NCBI GenBank assembly: GCA_947631155.1
Contig: CANRKG010000001.1
Location: 38,783-102,782, forward strand
Direction of reading: 5' to 3'
Length of the DNA stretch: 64,000 nt
From: an uncultured Bacilli bacterium
GTDB lineage: Bacteria; Bacillota_I; Bacilli_A; RF39; UBA660
In this document: positions 56,703-63,899 of the stretch, in pieces
Numbering within the stretch: the first letter of the stretch is position 1
Layout: each line of letters begins with the position of its first letter
The notes under the pieces: generated by a model
Databases searched by the model: none
Seen by the model: the letters and a program-made list of their open reading frames with translations, nothing else
What the model was told of the DNA's origin: nothing
Translations under genes and position numbers: made by a program

Positions 56703-56734
56703 ACCTCATTTTTGGTTCAAACTTTTAATGAGGT
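56703..56734 (+). promoter_or_regulatory. Inverted repeat covering the spoIIQ ribosome site
   Basis: ACCTCATT (56703-56710) pairs perfectly with AATGAGGT (56727-56734); the Shine-Dalgarno AGGTGA begins inside the 3' arm. No T run follows, so it is not a terminator on this strand. Confidence 0.5.
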
Positions 56735-56741
56735 GAAAGAA

Positions 56742-57386
56742 ATGAGAACAAAAAGAAGATTAAAATCATATGTAATTTCATGTTTGTATGTTGTACTATT
56801 TTTAACAATTGCTGTAGGTGGCTTTATGATTAGTAGAAGTGTTAGCATGAAAAAAGATACTAATGTAGAAGAAGATAACTATACTTATGTATCAAGTATT
56901 ATTATGAACCAAGATGTTGCTGTTATTAATGAAACATCTAAAATGCTAAAACCTTATACTAATGAAAACGTAACAGTAGGTAAAAGTTTTTATGATTATA
57001 AAGCTGAAAGCAAACAACAAGAAAGTTCTATTACATACTATGATGGTAGTTATATTCAAAATTCAGGAATTGACTATGTATTACAAGATGTTTTTGATGT
57101 AGTTGCTGTATTAGATGGAACTGTCATTGATGTAAGACAAGATGATATTTTAGGAAATGTGGTAGAAATCAAACATAATAACGGATATGTTACTTCTTAC
57201 CAAAGTTTAAGTGAAGTTGCAGTAAAAAAAGATGATACAGTTACTCAAGGACAAATAATTGGTAAAAGTGGAACTAATAAGTTAGATAAAGATATGGGAA
57301 ATCATTTACATTTTGAACTTTATGCAAATGGTCAGGTAGCAGATCCAAATTTATATATTGATAAAGAAATAAAAACACAAGAATAG
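56742..57386 (+). CDS. spoIIQ: SpoIIQ-like degenerate M23 protein
   Basis: A 214-residue membrane-anchored LytM-fold protein (helix at about 12-34). In B. subtilis SpoIIQ is the forespore half of the engulfment channel with SpoIIIAH. The first zinc ligand motif is degenerate (NSGIDYV where M23 enzymes have HxxxD), while GNHLHFEL keeps the H-x-H. VVEIKHNNGYVTSYQSLSEV and QGQIIGKSGTN are SpoIIQ-like. The order DUF1146-spoIIQ-spoIIID-mbl supports the call. The ATG at 56742 follows AGGTGA. Confidence 0.86.
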   Translation: MRTKRRLKSYVISCLYVVLFLTIAVGGFMISRSVSMKKDTNVEEDNYTYVSSIIMNQDVAVINETSKMLKPYTNENVTVGKSFYDYKAESKQQESSITYYDGSYIQNSGIDYVLQDVFDVVAVLDGTVIDVRQDDILGNVVEIKHNNGYVTSYQSLSEVAVKKDDTVTQGQIIGKSGTNKLDKDMGNHLHFELYANGQVADPNLYIDKEIKTQE

Positions 57387-57410
57387 CAGGTAAATAAATG
57401 CTATTTTTTT
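57382..57410 (+). terminator. Terminator of spoIIQ
   Basis: AATAGC (57382-57387) pairs with GCTATT (57400-57405), followed by T residues; it overlaps the stop codon. Confidence 0.8.
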
Positions 57411-57457
57411 CATAAATTCTAATTTATTCATTATACTTTATTATAAGGAATGATTAA

Positions 57458-57709
57458 ATGAAAGAATTAATAAAAAAAAGGGTTATAGAAGAAGCTAATA
57501 TAATAGTAAATACACATATGACTATTAGGGAGTTAACTAAGATTATGGGAGTTAGTAAAAGTACTATACATCATGATATGAAAGTTACATTAAAACTTGT
57601 TGATAGTGATTTATATAATAAGGTACAAGCTGTTTTTAATGAGCACATTAGATTGCGCCATTATCTAGGTGGATTATCTACTAAAAAAAAATATAAAAAA
57701 ATAATATAA
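57458..57709 (+). CDS. spoIIID: SpoIIID, mother-cell sporulation regulator
   Basis: An 83-residue DNA-binding protein that switches mother-cell transcription after SigE. The HTH is TIRELTKIMGVSKSTIHHDM (about residues 22-41), followed by RHYLGGLSTKKKYKK, the family's C-terminal basic block. Length and position directly before mbl match B. subtilis. Confidence 0.94.
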   Translation: MKELIKKRVIEEANIIVNTHMTIRELTKIMGVSKSTIHHDMKVTLKLVDSDLYNKVQAVFNEHIRLRHYLGGLSTKKKYKKII

Positions 57710-57762
57710 AATTTGAAAAATATGGTAAAATATATAATGACTTATGAAAAGGACGTGATTTG

Positions 57763-58758
57763 ATGTTATCAAAAGATATAGGAATTGATTTAGGAACAGC
57801 TAATGTGCTAATCTATATAAAGGGTCAAGGCATTGTTTTAAATGAACCTAGTATCGTTGCTATAGATACAGAAAGTAAAAGAGTAATTGCAGTTGGTAAA
57901 GAAGCTAATGATATGTTAGGTAGAACACCTGGAAAAGTAAAAGCAATTCGTCCTATGAAAGATGGAGTAATTGCAGATTTTGAAGTTACAGAGATAATGT
58001 TAAATACTTTTATCAAAAAAATAAAAGGAAAATCATTTTTAACGAGACCTAAAATATTAATTTGCTGTCCTTCTAATATTACTCCTGTAGAGAAAAATGC
58101 TATTAAAGAAGCAGCAGAAAGAACAGGAGCTAGAAAAGTATATATTGAGGAAGAGCCCAAAGTAGCAGCAATAGGAGCTGGTATGGATATATCAAAGCCA
58201 AGTGCTAATATGGTAATTGATATTGGAGGAGGAACAACAGATATTGCTATTCTTTCTCTAAATGATATTGTTACCAGTGCATCTATTAGAGTTGCTGGTA
58301 ATGTCTTTGATCAGGATATTATTAAATATATTAGAGATAAGTATAAATTATTAATTGGTGAAAGAACAGCAGAAGATATAAAAATTAATTTTGCAAGTGT
58401 TTTTAAACCAGATAAAAAACAAACTATGGATGTTAAGGGAAGAAATCTTGTAACGGGTTTACCACATACTATTACGATTACTCAAGAAGAAACAGAAGAA
58501 GCGTTACATGAAAGTATATATAGAATTATAAAATCTACAACGAATGTTTTAGAACAAACACCTCCAGAATTATCAGGCGATATTGTTAGTAAAGGTGTTG
58601 TATTAACTGGTGGAGGGGCATTATTAAAAGGATTAACAGAATTATTAACCCAAGAATTAGAGGTTCCTGTTTTAATCGCAGAGAGTCCGTTAACTTGTGT
58701 CGTAGAAGGAACGGGTGTATTATTAGAAAGTCCACAACAATTAGAAGAAGACCAATAG
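57763..58758 (+). CDS. mbl: Mbl/MreB actin-like cell-shape protein
   Basis: A 331-residue bacterial actin that directs lateral wall synthesis. The phosphate-1 loop is GIDLGTANVLIY, phosphate-2 is VIDIGGGTTDIAIL, and the adenosine motif is VLTGGGALLKGL. Its place after spoIIID identifies it as Mbl rather than MreB. The ATG at 57763 follows AAAAGGACG; the TTG three bases earlier is in frame but less likely. It implies rod-shaped growth. Confidence 0.95.
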   Translation: MLSKDIGIDLGTANVLIYIKGQGIVLNEPSIVAIDTESKRVIAVGKEANDMLGRTPGKVKAIRPMKDGVIADFEVTEIMLNTFIKKIKGKSFLTRPKILICCPSNITPVEKNAIKEAAERTGARKVYIEEEPKVAAIGAGMDISKPSANMVIDIGGGTTDIAILSLNDIVTSASIRVAGNVFDQDIIKYIRDKYKLLIGERTAEDIKINFASVFKPDKKQTMDVKGRNLVTGLPHTITITQEETEEALHESIYRIIKSTTNVLEQTPPELSGDIVSKGVVLTGGGALLKGLTELLTQELEVPVLIAESPLTCVVEGTGVLLESPQQLEEDQ

Positions 58759-58772
58759 TATTGGTCTTTTTC
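58748..58772 (+). terminator. Terminator of mbl
   Basis: AAGACCAAT (58748-58756) pairs with ATTGGTCTT (58760-58768) around a 3-base loop, followed by T residues. Confidence 0.9.
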
Positions 58773-58821
58773 TTATAATTTACACATTATTAAAAATATG
58801 GTTTTATAACTTTCCAAAATT

Positions 58822-58830
58822 TGTTATAAT
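58822..58830 (+). promoter_or_regulatory. Extended -10 promoter of tagO
   Basis: TGTTATAAT at 58822-58830, about 22 bases before the start codon, without a good -35. Confidence 0.55.
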
Positions 58831-58851
58831 GGTAAAGAAGAGAGGAATATT

Positions 58852-59940
58852 ATGAGAGAAGATGTATTATTTACATTGAAAATAGTAATGGTTACATTTT
58901 TATTTTCAGCCTTGATAATGCCCCTTATGAAAAAAATCGCAGTACATATAGGAGCAGTTGATGTTCCAAGAACAACAGAAGGTAATAGACATATCCATAA
59001 AAAAACAATGCCGAAATTGGGCGCTTTAGGAATTTATCTAGCATTTTTATTTGGATATATGTTATTTGGACAACAAAGCATTCAAATGAACTCAATTTTA
59101 ATAGGAAGTATAATTATTGTTTTAACAGGAATAATTGACGATATAAAAGATATTAGAGCTTATCAGAAAATGCTAGGACAATTGGCAGCTTCGGCAGTAA
59201 TTGTATTTTATGGAGGAATTTTACTAAATAATATAACAGCATTTGGTTTTTCTATAGATTTTGGTATCTGGGCATATCCATTAACAATGATATTTATTGT
59301 AGCTTGTTGTAATATAATTAACTTGATAGATGGTTTAGATGGGCTTAGTGGTGGAGTATGTAGTATTTTTTATTTAACTATTGGTATTATTGGTTTTTAT
59401 CAAGCTAGAAGTGGGAGTTTAGTTATGATTTTAACATTTATAATGTTAGGATCTACACTTGGTTTTTTACTACATAACTTTTATCCAGCTAAAATATTTG
59501 CTGGAGATTGTACTTCTTTTGAGGGCTTTATAATTGCTATAATAACTTTATTAGAGTTTAAAGGAGCGGCCTTAACTTCATTTTTCGTACCACTTTTAAT
59601 CTTAGGCATACCAATATTAGATACACTATTTGCTATTATAAGACGTTTATTAAAAGGACAACCACCTTTTCAAGCAGATAAGCAACATTTACATCATCAA
59701 TTATTAGGAATGAATTTTTCGCAAAGATCAACTGTCTTAATTATTTACGGTATGAATATCTTATTTGCTTCAGCTTCGATTTTATATACATTAAAGGATC
59801 CCTTATTAGGTAAAATATTATATATAATTATATTTGTAATAGTATTATGGTTCGTTTTTCATACTAGTATTATTTCAGATAAAAACCCTAAGTTAACGAA
59901 AAAATTAGAAAAAAAATTTAAATTAAAGAGAAAAAGGTAA
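58852..59940 (+). CDS. tagO: TagO/WecA-type undecaprenyl-phosphate GlcNAc-1-phosphate transferase
   Basis: A 362-residue integral membrane enzyme that links GlcNAc-1-phosphate to undecaprenyl phosphate, the first step of teichoic acid or similar glycopolymer synthesis. Catalytic Asp-rich blocks are LTGIIDDIKDIRAYQKMLGQ and NIINLIDGLDGLSGG, followed by FAGDCTSFEGF (GDSG in most homologues) and the loop KQHLHHQLL. About ten helices end in a basic cytoplasmic tail. It has its own promoter and terminator. Confidence 0.92.
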   Translation: MREDVLFTLKIVMVTFLFSALIMPLMKKIAVHIGAVDVPRTTEGNRHIHKKTMPKLGALGIYLAFLFGYMLFGQQSIQMNSILIGSIIIVLTGIIDDIKDIRAYQKMLGQLAASAVIVFYGGILLNNITAFGFSIDFGIWAYPLTMIFIVACCNIINLIDGLDGLSGGVCSIFYLTIGIIGFYQARSGSLVMILTFIMLGSTLGFLLHNFYPAKIFAGDCTSFEGFIIAIITLLEFKGAALTSFFVPLLILGIPILDTLFAIIRRLLKGQPPFQADKQHLHHQLLGMNFSQRSTVLIIYGMNILFASASILYTLKDPLLGKILYIIIFVIVLWFVFHTSIISDKNPKLTKKLEKKFKLKRKR

Positions 59941-59960
59941 CTAATTTTAGTTGCTTTTTT
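59932..59960 (+). terminator. Terminator of tagO
   Basis: AACTAA pairs with TTAGTT with an extended G-T-containing base, followed by six T. It overlaps the tagO stop. Confidence 0.75.
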
Positions 59961-59968
59961 GTTTATTA

Positions 59969-59999
59969 TTGACAAAAAATTGGAATATTATGGTAAAAT
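59969..59999 (+). promoter_or_regulatory. Promoter of agrA-agrC
   Basis: Consensus TTGACA (59969-59974) and TAAAAT (59994-59999) with extended TGg; the spacer is 19 bases, longer than optimal. Confidence 0.55.
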
Positions 60000-60018
60000 T
60001 ACGCTAGTGGTGATATAC

Positions 60019-60750
60019 ATGATTAATTTCATAATAGGTGAAGATGAAAAGATTATCAGAAAGGAAACTAAAAATGTAATAATTAGTCTTATGATGAATT
60101 ATGATATTGATTATAAGATTTATGAGTTTGATAGTTATAATGATGATTTTGAATTATTAGTAAAATCAGACAATGGTTTTAAGATATATCTATTAGACAT
60201 AAAGACTAAAAATAGTTCAGGTATTGATGCAGCTAGGATGATTAGAGAAAAATATGACGATTGGAATTCTGTAATTATATTAATAACTTCATATTTGGAG
60301 TATAAATATGAAGCGTTATGTAGTCGCTTATTTTTATTAGATTATATAAATAAATTGGATAATTGTAATAAAAAATTAAAAGAAGATTTGGTTATTGCGA
60401 TGAAACATTATGATAAAAAGTATAACACCTTGGATTATGAATATAATCATACTTATTATAAAATTGAATATAGACAAATTATTTATATTGAAAAAGAACC
60501 TGAAAGCAAAAGATGTTTAATTAAAACCAATGAAGGAACACAAGTTATACCAGGAACTTTAAATGACGTTTATAAGAAATTAGATGATAGGTTTCTAAAA
60601 GTTCATAAAAGTATGATAGTTAATATAAATCAAATAAGAAGATACGAAATAAGAAATAATAAGATAACTTTTAAAAATGGTGATTATACCCATCTAATAT
60701 CAAGGAATATGAAAAAGGAGTTGATAAAACGTGTCAGCGATTGTAGTTAA
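60019..60750 (+). CDS. agrA: AgrA-type LytTR response regulator
   Basis: A 243-residue regulator. The receiver domain has acidic residues in GEDE (8-9), the phospho-acceptor Asp60 in YLLDIKTKNSSGID, Thr90 and Lys112 (YINKLDN). A LytTR DNA-binding domain follows at about 145-240 (IIYIEKEPESKRCLIKTNEG, then KVHKSMIVNINQIRRYE). It should bind the direct repeat upstream of agrBD when phosphorylated by AgrC. The start is the ATG at 60019 after GGTGA; the longer frame from 59959 lacks a ribosome site. It overlaps agrC by 20 bases. Confidence 0.9.
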   Translation: MINFIIGEDEKIIRKETKNVIISLMMNYDIDYKIYEFDSYNDDFELLVKSDNGFKIYLLDIKTKNSSGIDAARMIREKYDDWNSVIILITSYLEYKYEALCSRLFLLDYINKLDNCNKKLKEDLVIAMKHYDKKYNTLDYEYNHTYYKIEYRQIIYIEKEPESKRCLIKTNEGTQVIPGTLNDVYKKLDDRFLKVHKSMIVNINQIRRYEIRNNKITFKNGDYTHLISRNMKKELIKRVSDCS

Positions 60751-62044
60751 TTTTATTTCATCAGCTGTTTTATCTATATCGGGCTTATTTATTGTAAAGG
60801 GAATGAATAATTGTAAAAATAACATTTTTTCAATTAGAACTATAATATTAATGGGATGTTTAATAATATTGCCAATGATAATACATGATATTCAATATAC
60901 ATATTTGTACAGTATTATAGTTTATTTAATAACTATTTTAACATATAAGTATGCACTAAATATTAGTTTTCCTAAAACAATTATTTCTAGTGCAATGTTA
61001 ATGTTATTTGTATCATTATTGGATTCTGTTATAAGTGGTATTGTAGTTTATTTTTTGAGTTTTGAAGAAGCAAGAGAAAATATATTTATTTGTTTATCAT
61101 CTAGCATAATAATTTCTGCGGTTCTGCTTATAATATTTCAATTGAAAAATATAAGAAACAAGTTTTGCAAATTTATTTTAGAAATAGAAAATAAAAGGTT
61201 AACTCATTTTATAATTTTTTTTGTGCTAATAATAATAGGAATCTGTATTTTATTTTATATAATAAGTAACAATTTTCAGCTAAATACAATTTTTACAACT
61301 AGTTTTTTAATATTAATTATATTTTATATGCTAGTTATAATATTAATTGCAGAGAAAAATAATTATGATAAACTATCAGACGAATATGATGGATTACTAG
61401 ATTATGTAAAAGTTTTTGAAGATTGGATTGAAACAGAACAATTAAACAGACATGAATACAAAAATCAATTAGCTGTATTAAGATGTATGACTAAAGAAAA
61501 GAAAGTAAAAGAAAAAATAGATAGTATTATTAATAATAATATAAATATTGATAGTGCAATTATTTCGCAGTTAAAATATTTACCTAAAGGTGGTTTTAAA
61601 GGATTGCTATATTATAAGATAGTGGTAGCACGAAACCAAAAAGTTAATATAGATGTTGATGTTAGTATTGATGTAAATAAAAAATTGAATAAACTAGATA
61701 AAGATAAATTGGATATTATTTCTAAATTGTTGGGTATATATTGTGATAATGCAATAGAAGCGGCCAAAGAAACTAGAAAAAAGATAGTATTAATAGAAAT
61801 TTATGAATATAATGACGTAATTCATATAGTGATCAGCAATACATATAATAAGAAAAAGGACATAAGTAAAAGAAACGAGAAAGGTGTATCAACTAAAGGT
61901 GAGGGTAGAGGTAATGGATTATATTTTGCTGCTAAACTAATAAATAAAAATAAATGGATTGAAGAAAAGCAAGATATAGTAGATAATTTTTATATTCAAA
62001 AGATATCTATATTAAATGAAACGAAAAGACTAAATAACAAATAA
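60731..62044 (+). CDS. agrC: AgrC-type peptide-sensing histidine kinase
   Basis: A 437-residue kinase. Six to seven hydrophobic helices (residues 5-208) form the peptide sensor. The H-box is LNRHEYKNQLAVLR with His241. The GHKL ATPase has the N-box LGIYCDNAIEAAKE (Asn340) and the glycine box KGEGRGNGLYFAAKLI. This layout matches AgrC and FsrC receptors for cyclic peptides. The start is GTG at 60731, ten bases after AAGGAG, inside agrA. A very long inverted repeat at its stop separates it from agrD on the other strand. Confidence 0.9.
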   Translation: MSAIVVNFISSAVLSISGLFIVKGMNNCKNNIFSIRTIILMGCLIILPMIIHDIQYTYLYSIIVYLITILTYKYALNISFPKTIISSAMLMLFVSLLDSVISGIVVYFLSFEEARENIFICLSSSIIISAVLLIIFQLKNIRNKFCKFILEIENKRLTHFIIFFVLIIIGICILFYIISNNFQLNTIFTTSFLILIIFYMLVIILIAEKNNYDKLSDEYDGLLDYVKVFEDWIETEQLNRHEYKNQLAVLRCMTKEKKVKEKIDSIINNNINIDSAIISQLKYLPKGGFKGLLYYKIVVARNQKVNIDVDVSIDVNKKLNKLDKDKLDIISKLLGIYCDNAIEAAKETRKKIVLIEIYEYNDVIHIVISNTYNKKKDISKRNEKGVSTKGEGRGNGLYFAAKLINKNKWIEEKQDIVDNFYIQKISILNETKRLNNK

Positions 62045-62098
62045 AAAACACTAAATATAGTAAATAATATGAGGTGATTACTATAAATAGTGTTTTTT
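62043..62098. terminator. Bidirectional terminator between agrC and agrD
   Basis: A 19-bp stem in two parts (62043-62053 with 62088-62098, and 62056-62063 with 62078-62085) separated by a symmetric AA/AA internal loop, with A and T runs at the ends so it works in both directions. Confidence 0.85.
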
Positions 62099-62099
62099 A

Positions 62100-62222
62100 T
62101 TAATCTTTAAACGTTGCTTTTGTTTTTGGTTCATCCATTAAAAACCAAAAGCAACCCATACTAGCAGCACCACTAGCTAATAAAGCTATAGCACTAATAA
62201 AAGCAGCAAGTCTTTTTTTCAA
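62100..62222 (-). CDS. agrD: AgrD-type cyclic autoinducer prepeptide
   Basis: A 40-residue peptide, too short for a usual gene caller, starting at TTG (62222-62220) five bases after AGGGTGA. The N-terminal half (MKKRLAAFISAIALLASGAA) is an amphipathic/hydrophobic leader. Cys24 begins the core CFWFLM, followed by the acidic/Pro C-terminal tail DEPKTKATFKD. By analogy with clostridial AgrD (for example the CLWFT ring of Clostridium perfringens), the predicted signal is a thiolactone on Cys24 with the ring C-F-W-F-L, or six residues if Met29 is included. It lies 48 bases after agrB in the same direction. Confidence 0.88.
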   Translation of the reverse strand: MKKRLAAFISAIALLASGAASMGCFWFLMDEPKTKATFKD

Positions 62223-62270
62223 AATTGTCACCCTCTCTATTCTTGAATTTATGAAAAAGTGTAAAACCAC

Positions 62271-62864
62271 TTAATCAACAGATTTATAATTGTTATAAGG
62301 TTGATTTAAAACTTTATATGTTAAAGGATTAACAAAAATACTTTCGATTATAATTGCTAAAAATAACAATGTACTTAGTGTATTATTATTAATTAATAGG
62401 GCAATTAATAAGTAAACAATTGATAAAAAAGTTGTCATAATTTTTCTAAATAATTTCTTTTTTGTTTTTGGAAATGGTCTTTTTTCAGTGTCTGCAGGTG
62501 CAAACAAGAATAGTATTATTGTACAAATTATCCCTATAGATAAAAACCACAGTTTACTTATTTGAATATTTAAGAAAGCAAGTGGAAAAATAACAAAACA
62601 AATAGTAGAGAAAATTAAACATTCACTACTTTTTTTAGCGTGAACTCCAAATCCAAAAAATCTTAAAAAATTAAATAAAAGTAAAAGTAATATTACTTCT
62701 TTACAAATACCTAAAATAATACTTAAAATTAAAATTACAATTACTTTTGAAATAGTTAAATAAAGGCCTTCTAAACCATATTGTAATTTATTAAGGTCTT
62801 CTTCAGAATAATTGTTGTATTTTGAAATAAATTCTAATGATAAATTTAATATTGCCTTCTTCAA
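62271..62864 (-). CDS. agrB: AgrB-type peptide-processing protease
   Basis: A 197-residue integral membrane cysteine endopeptidase that removes the AgrD tail and closes the thiolactone. The catalytic pair is His75 and Cys82 in GFGVHAKKSSEC, matching His77/Cys84 of Staphylococcus aureus AgrB. Several helices follow, with the basic loop PADTEKRPFPKTKKKLFRK, which is typical of the family. The start is TTG at 62864, six bases after AGGAGG. It is upstream of agrD in one transcription unit convergent with agrA-agrC. Confidence 0.93.
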   Translation of the reverse strand: MKKAILNLSLEFISKYNNYSEEDLNKLQYGLEGLYLTISKVIVILILSIILGICKEVILLLLLFNFLRFFGFGVHAKKSSECLIFSTICFVIFPLAFLNIQISKLWFLSIGIICTIILFLFAPADTEKRPFPKTKKKLFRKIMTTFLSIVYLLIALLINNNTLSTLLFLAIIIESIFVNPLTYKVLNQPYNNYKSVD

Positions 62865-62945
62865 ATTAACCTCCTATTACTTAGGATATTATCACTAATG
62901 ACAGGAAAAATATGGAAAATATTCAAAATGTATCAAAATGCAGTT

Positions 62946-62974
62946 ATTATAAATATTTTGTCGGAATTTGTATA
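62946..62974 (-). promoter_or_regulatory. Predicted agrBD promoter
   Basis: On the minus strand: -35 TATACA (62974-62969), a 17-base spacer and -10 TATAAT (62951-62946), about 80 bases before agrB. The weak -35 fits an activated promoter. Confidence 0.6.
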
Positions 62975-62979
62975 ATTTT

Positions 62980-63011
62980 TAACATTTAAATCCTTTAAGA
63001 TAACATTTAAA
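62980..63011. promoter_or_regulatory. Direct repeat, candidate AgrA (LytTR) operator
   Basis: TAACATTTAAA occurs twice, at 62980-62990 and 63001-63011, with exactly 21 bases start to start. On the agrBD strand each reads TTTAAATGTTA, with the GTT core of LytTR sites, and the proximal copy ends 5 bases before the -35. LytTR regulators bind two 9-bp direct repeats separated by 12-13 bases. Confidence 0.65.
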
Positions 63012-63106
63012 AGAAAACTTATTTGTATTAATAATAAATTGTTAAAATTGAATCACTCGCCTAAAATACTAGGAGAGAAAAAGAGTTAAGAAGGAGAGGT
63101 CTAATC

Positions 63107-63325
63107 ATGATTGGAAGAGTTAAATGGTTCAATAATGAAAAAGGGTATGGATTTATTGAATACAAAGAGGACGAAGATATTTTTGTTCATTATTCTGCAA
63201 TTGAATCTGATGGTTATAAAACTTTGTCAGAAGGTCAATATGTAGAATTTACTCTAGTAGAAACTAGCAAAGGCTATCAAGCTTTAAATGTCAAGTTAGT
63301 AAAAGAACCTGCAGTTACAAAATAA
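63107..63325 (+). CDS. Cold-shock protein of the CspA family
   Basis: A 72-residue single OB-fold RNA/DNA chaperone. RNP1 is KGYGFIEY and RNP2 IFVHYSAI. The usual N-terminal MxxGxVKWFN is MIGRVKWFN. The ATG at 63107 follows AAGGAGAGG. A leader precedes it, with an extended -10 TGTTAAAAT at about 63040. It is divergent from agrB, so the direct repeat at 62980-63011 also lies upstream of it. Confidence 0.95.
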   Translation: MIGRVKWFNNEKGYGFIEYKEDEDIFVHYSAIESDGYKTLSEGQYVEFTLVETSKGYQALNVKLVKEPAVTK

Positions 63326-63338
63326 GTGGTTCTTTTTA
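63301..63338 (+). terminator. Terminator of the cold-shock gene
   Basis: AAAAGAACC (63301-63309) pairs with GGTTCTTTT (63328-63336) and continues into T-rich sequence; the left arm is within the coding end. Confidence 0.7.
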
Positions 63339-63346
63339 TTTTACTA

Positions 63347-63355
63347 TGTTATAAT
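63347..63355 (+). promoter_or_regulatory. Extended -10 promoter of hpf
   Basis: TGTTATAAT at 63347-63355, about 20 bases before the start codon, with no good -35. Confidence 0.5.
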
Positions 63356-63374
63356 AATAATAGGAGGTGATATT

Positions 63375-63899
63375 ATGGAAATAGTTATTAGAGGAGACAA
63401 AATAAAAATAACAGAATCAATGCGAAACTATATTGAAACCAAAATAAAGAAACTAGATAAATATCTAGAAAATAGTGATAGTATTCGTGCTAATGTTGTT
63501 TGTAAAGTTAAAAATCATAATCAAATTATAGAGATAACTATCCCATTAAAATCATTTATTTTAAGATCAGAAGAATCTCAAGAAGATTTTTACGCAGCTG
63601 TTGATAAAGCATTAGATAAGTTAGAAAGGCAAATAAGAAAAAACAAGACGAGACTTATGGCAAAAAATGTCAAGACTTATGATTTTTCATTTTCCGAAAT
63701 AGAAGATTATGACGATAATGAAGAAAAAGTTATAAAAAGAAAAAAAATAGAAGTAAAACCTATGGATGAAGAAGAAGCAATAATTCAAATGGAACTTCTA
63801 AATCATCAATTCTATATGTATAAAGATAGTAATACAGATTCATATTCTGTTGTATATAAAAGAAAAGATGGAGGATATGGAATAATAGAGTCTGAATAA
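63375..63899 (+). CDS. hpf: Ribosome hibernation promoting factor, long form
   Basis: A 174-residue long HPF. The N-terminal S30AE domain (about residues 1-95, beginning MEIVIRGDKIKITESMRNYI) binds the 30S decoding site, and the C-terminal domain (about 118-174, with KRKKIEVKPMDEEEAIIQME and NHQFYMYKDSNT) dimerises to form 100S ribosomes in stationary phase. The ATG at 63375 follows TAGGAGGTG. The 101 bases after it hold no recognisable feature. Confidence 0.95.
   Translation: MEIVIRGDKIKITESMRNYIETKIKKLDKYLENSDSIRANVVCKVKNHNQIIEITIPLKSFILRSEESQEDFYAAVDKALDKLERQIRKNKTRLMAKNVKTYDFSFSEIEDYDDNEEKVIKRKKIEVKPMDEEEAIIQMELLNHQFYMYKDSNTDSYSVVYKRKDGGYGIIESE

Noticed and set aside
62898-62975. A 25-codon forward frame (MTGKIWKIF...) upstream of the cold-shock gene
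   Set aside because: It has no properly spaced ribosome site and overlaps the predicted agrBD promoter on the other strand; probably chance.
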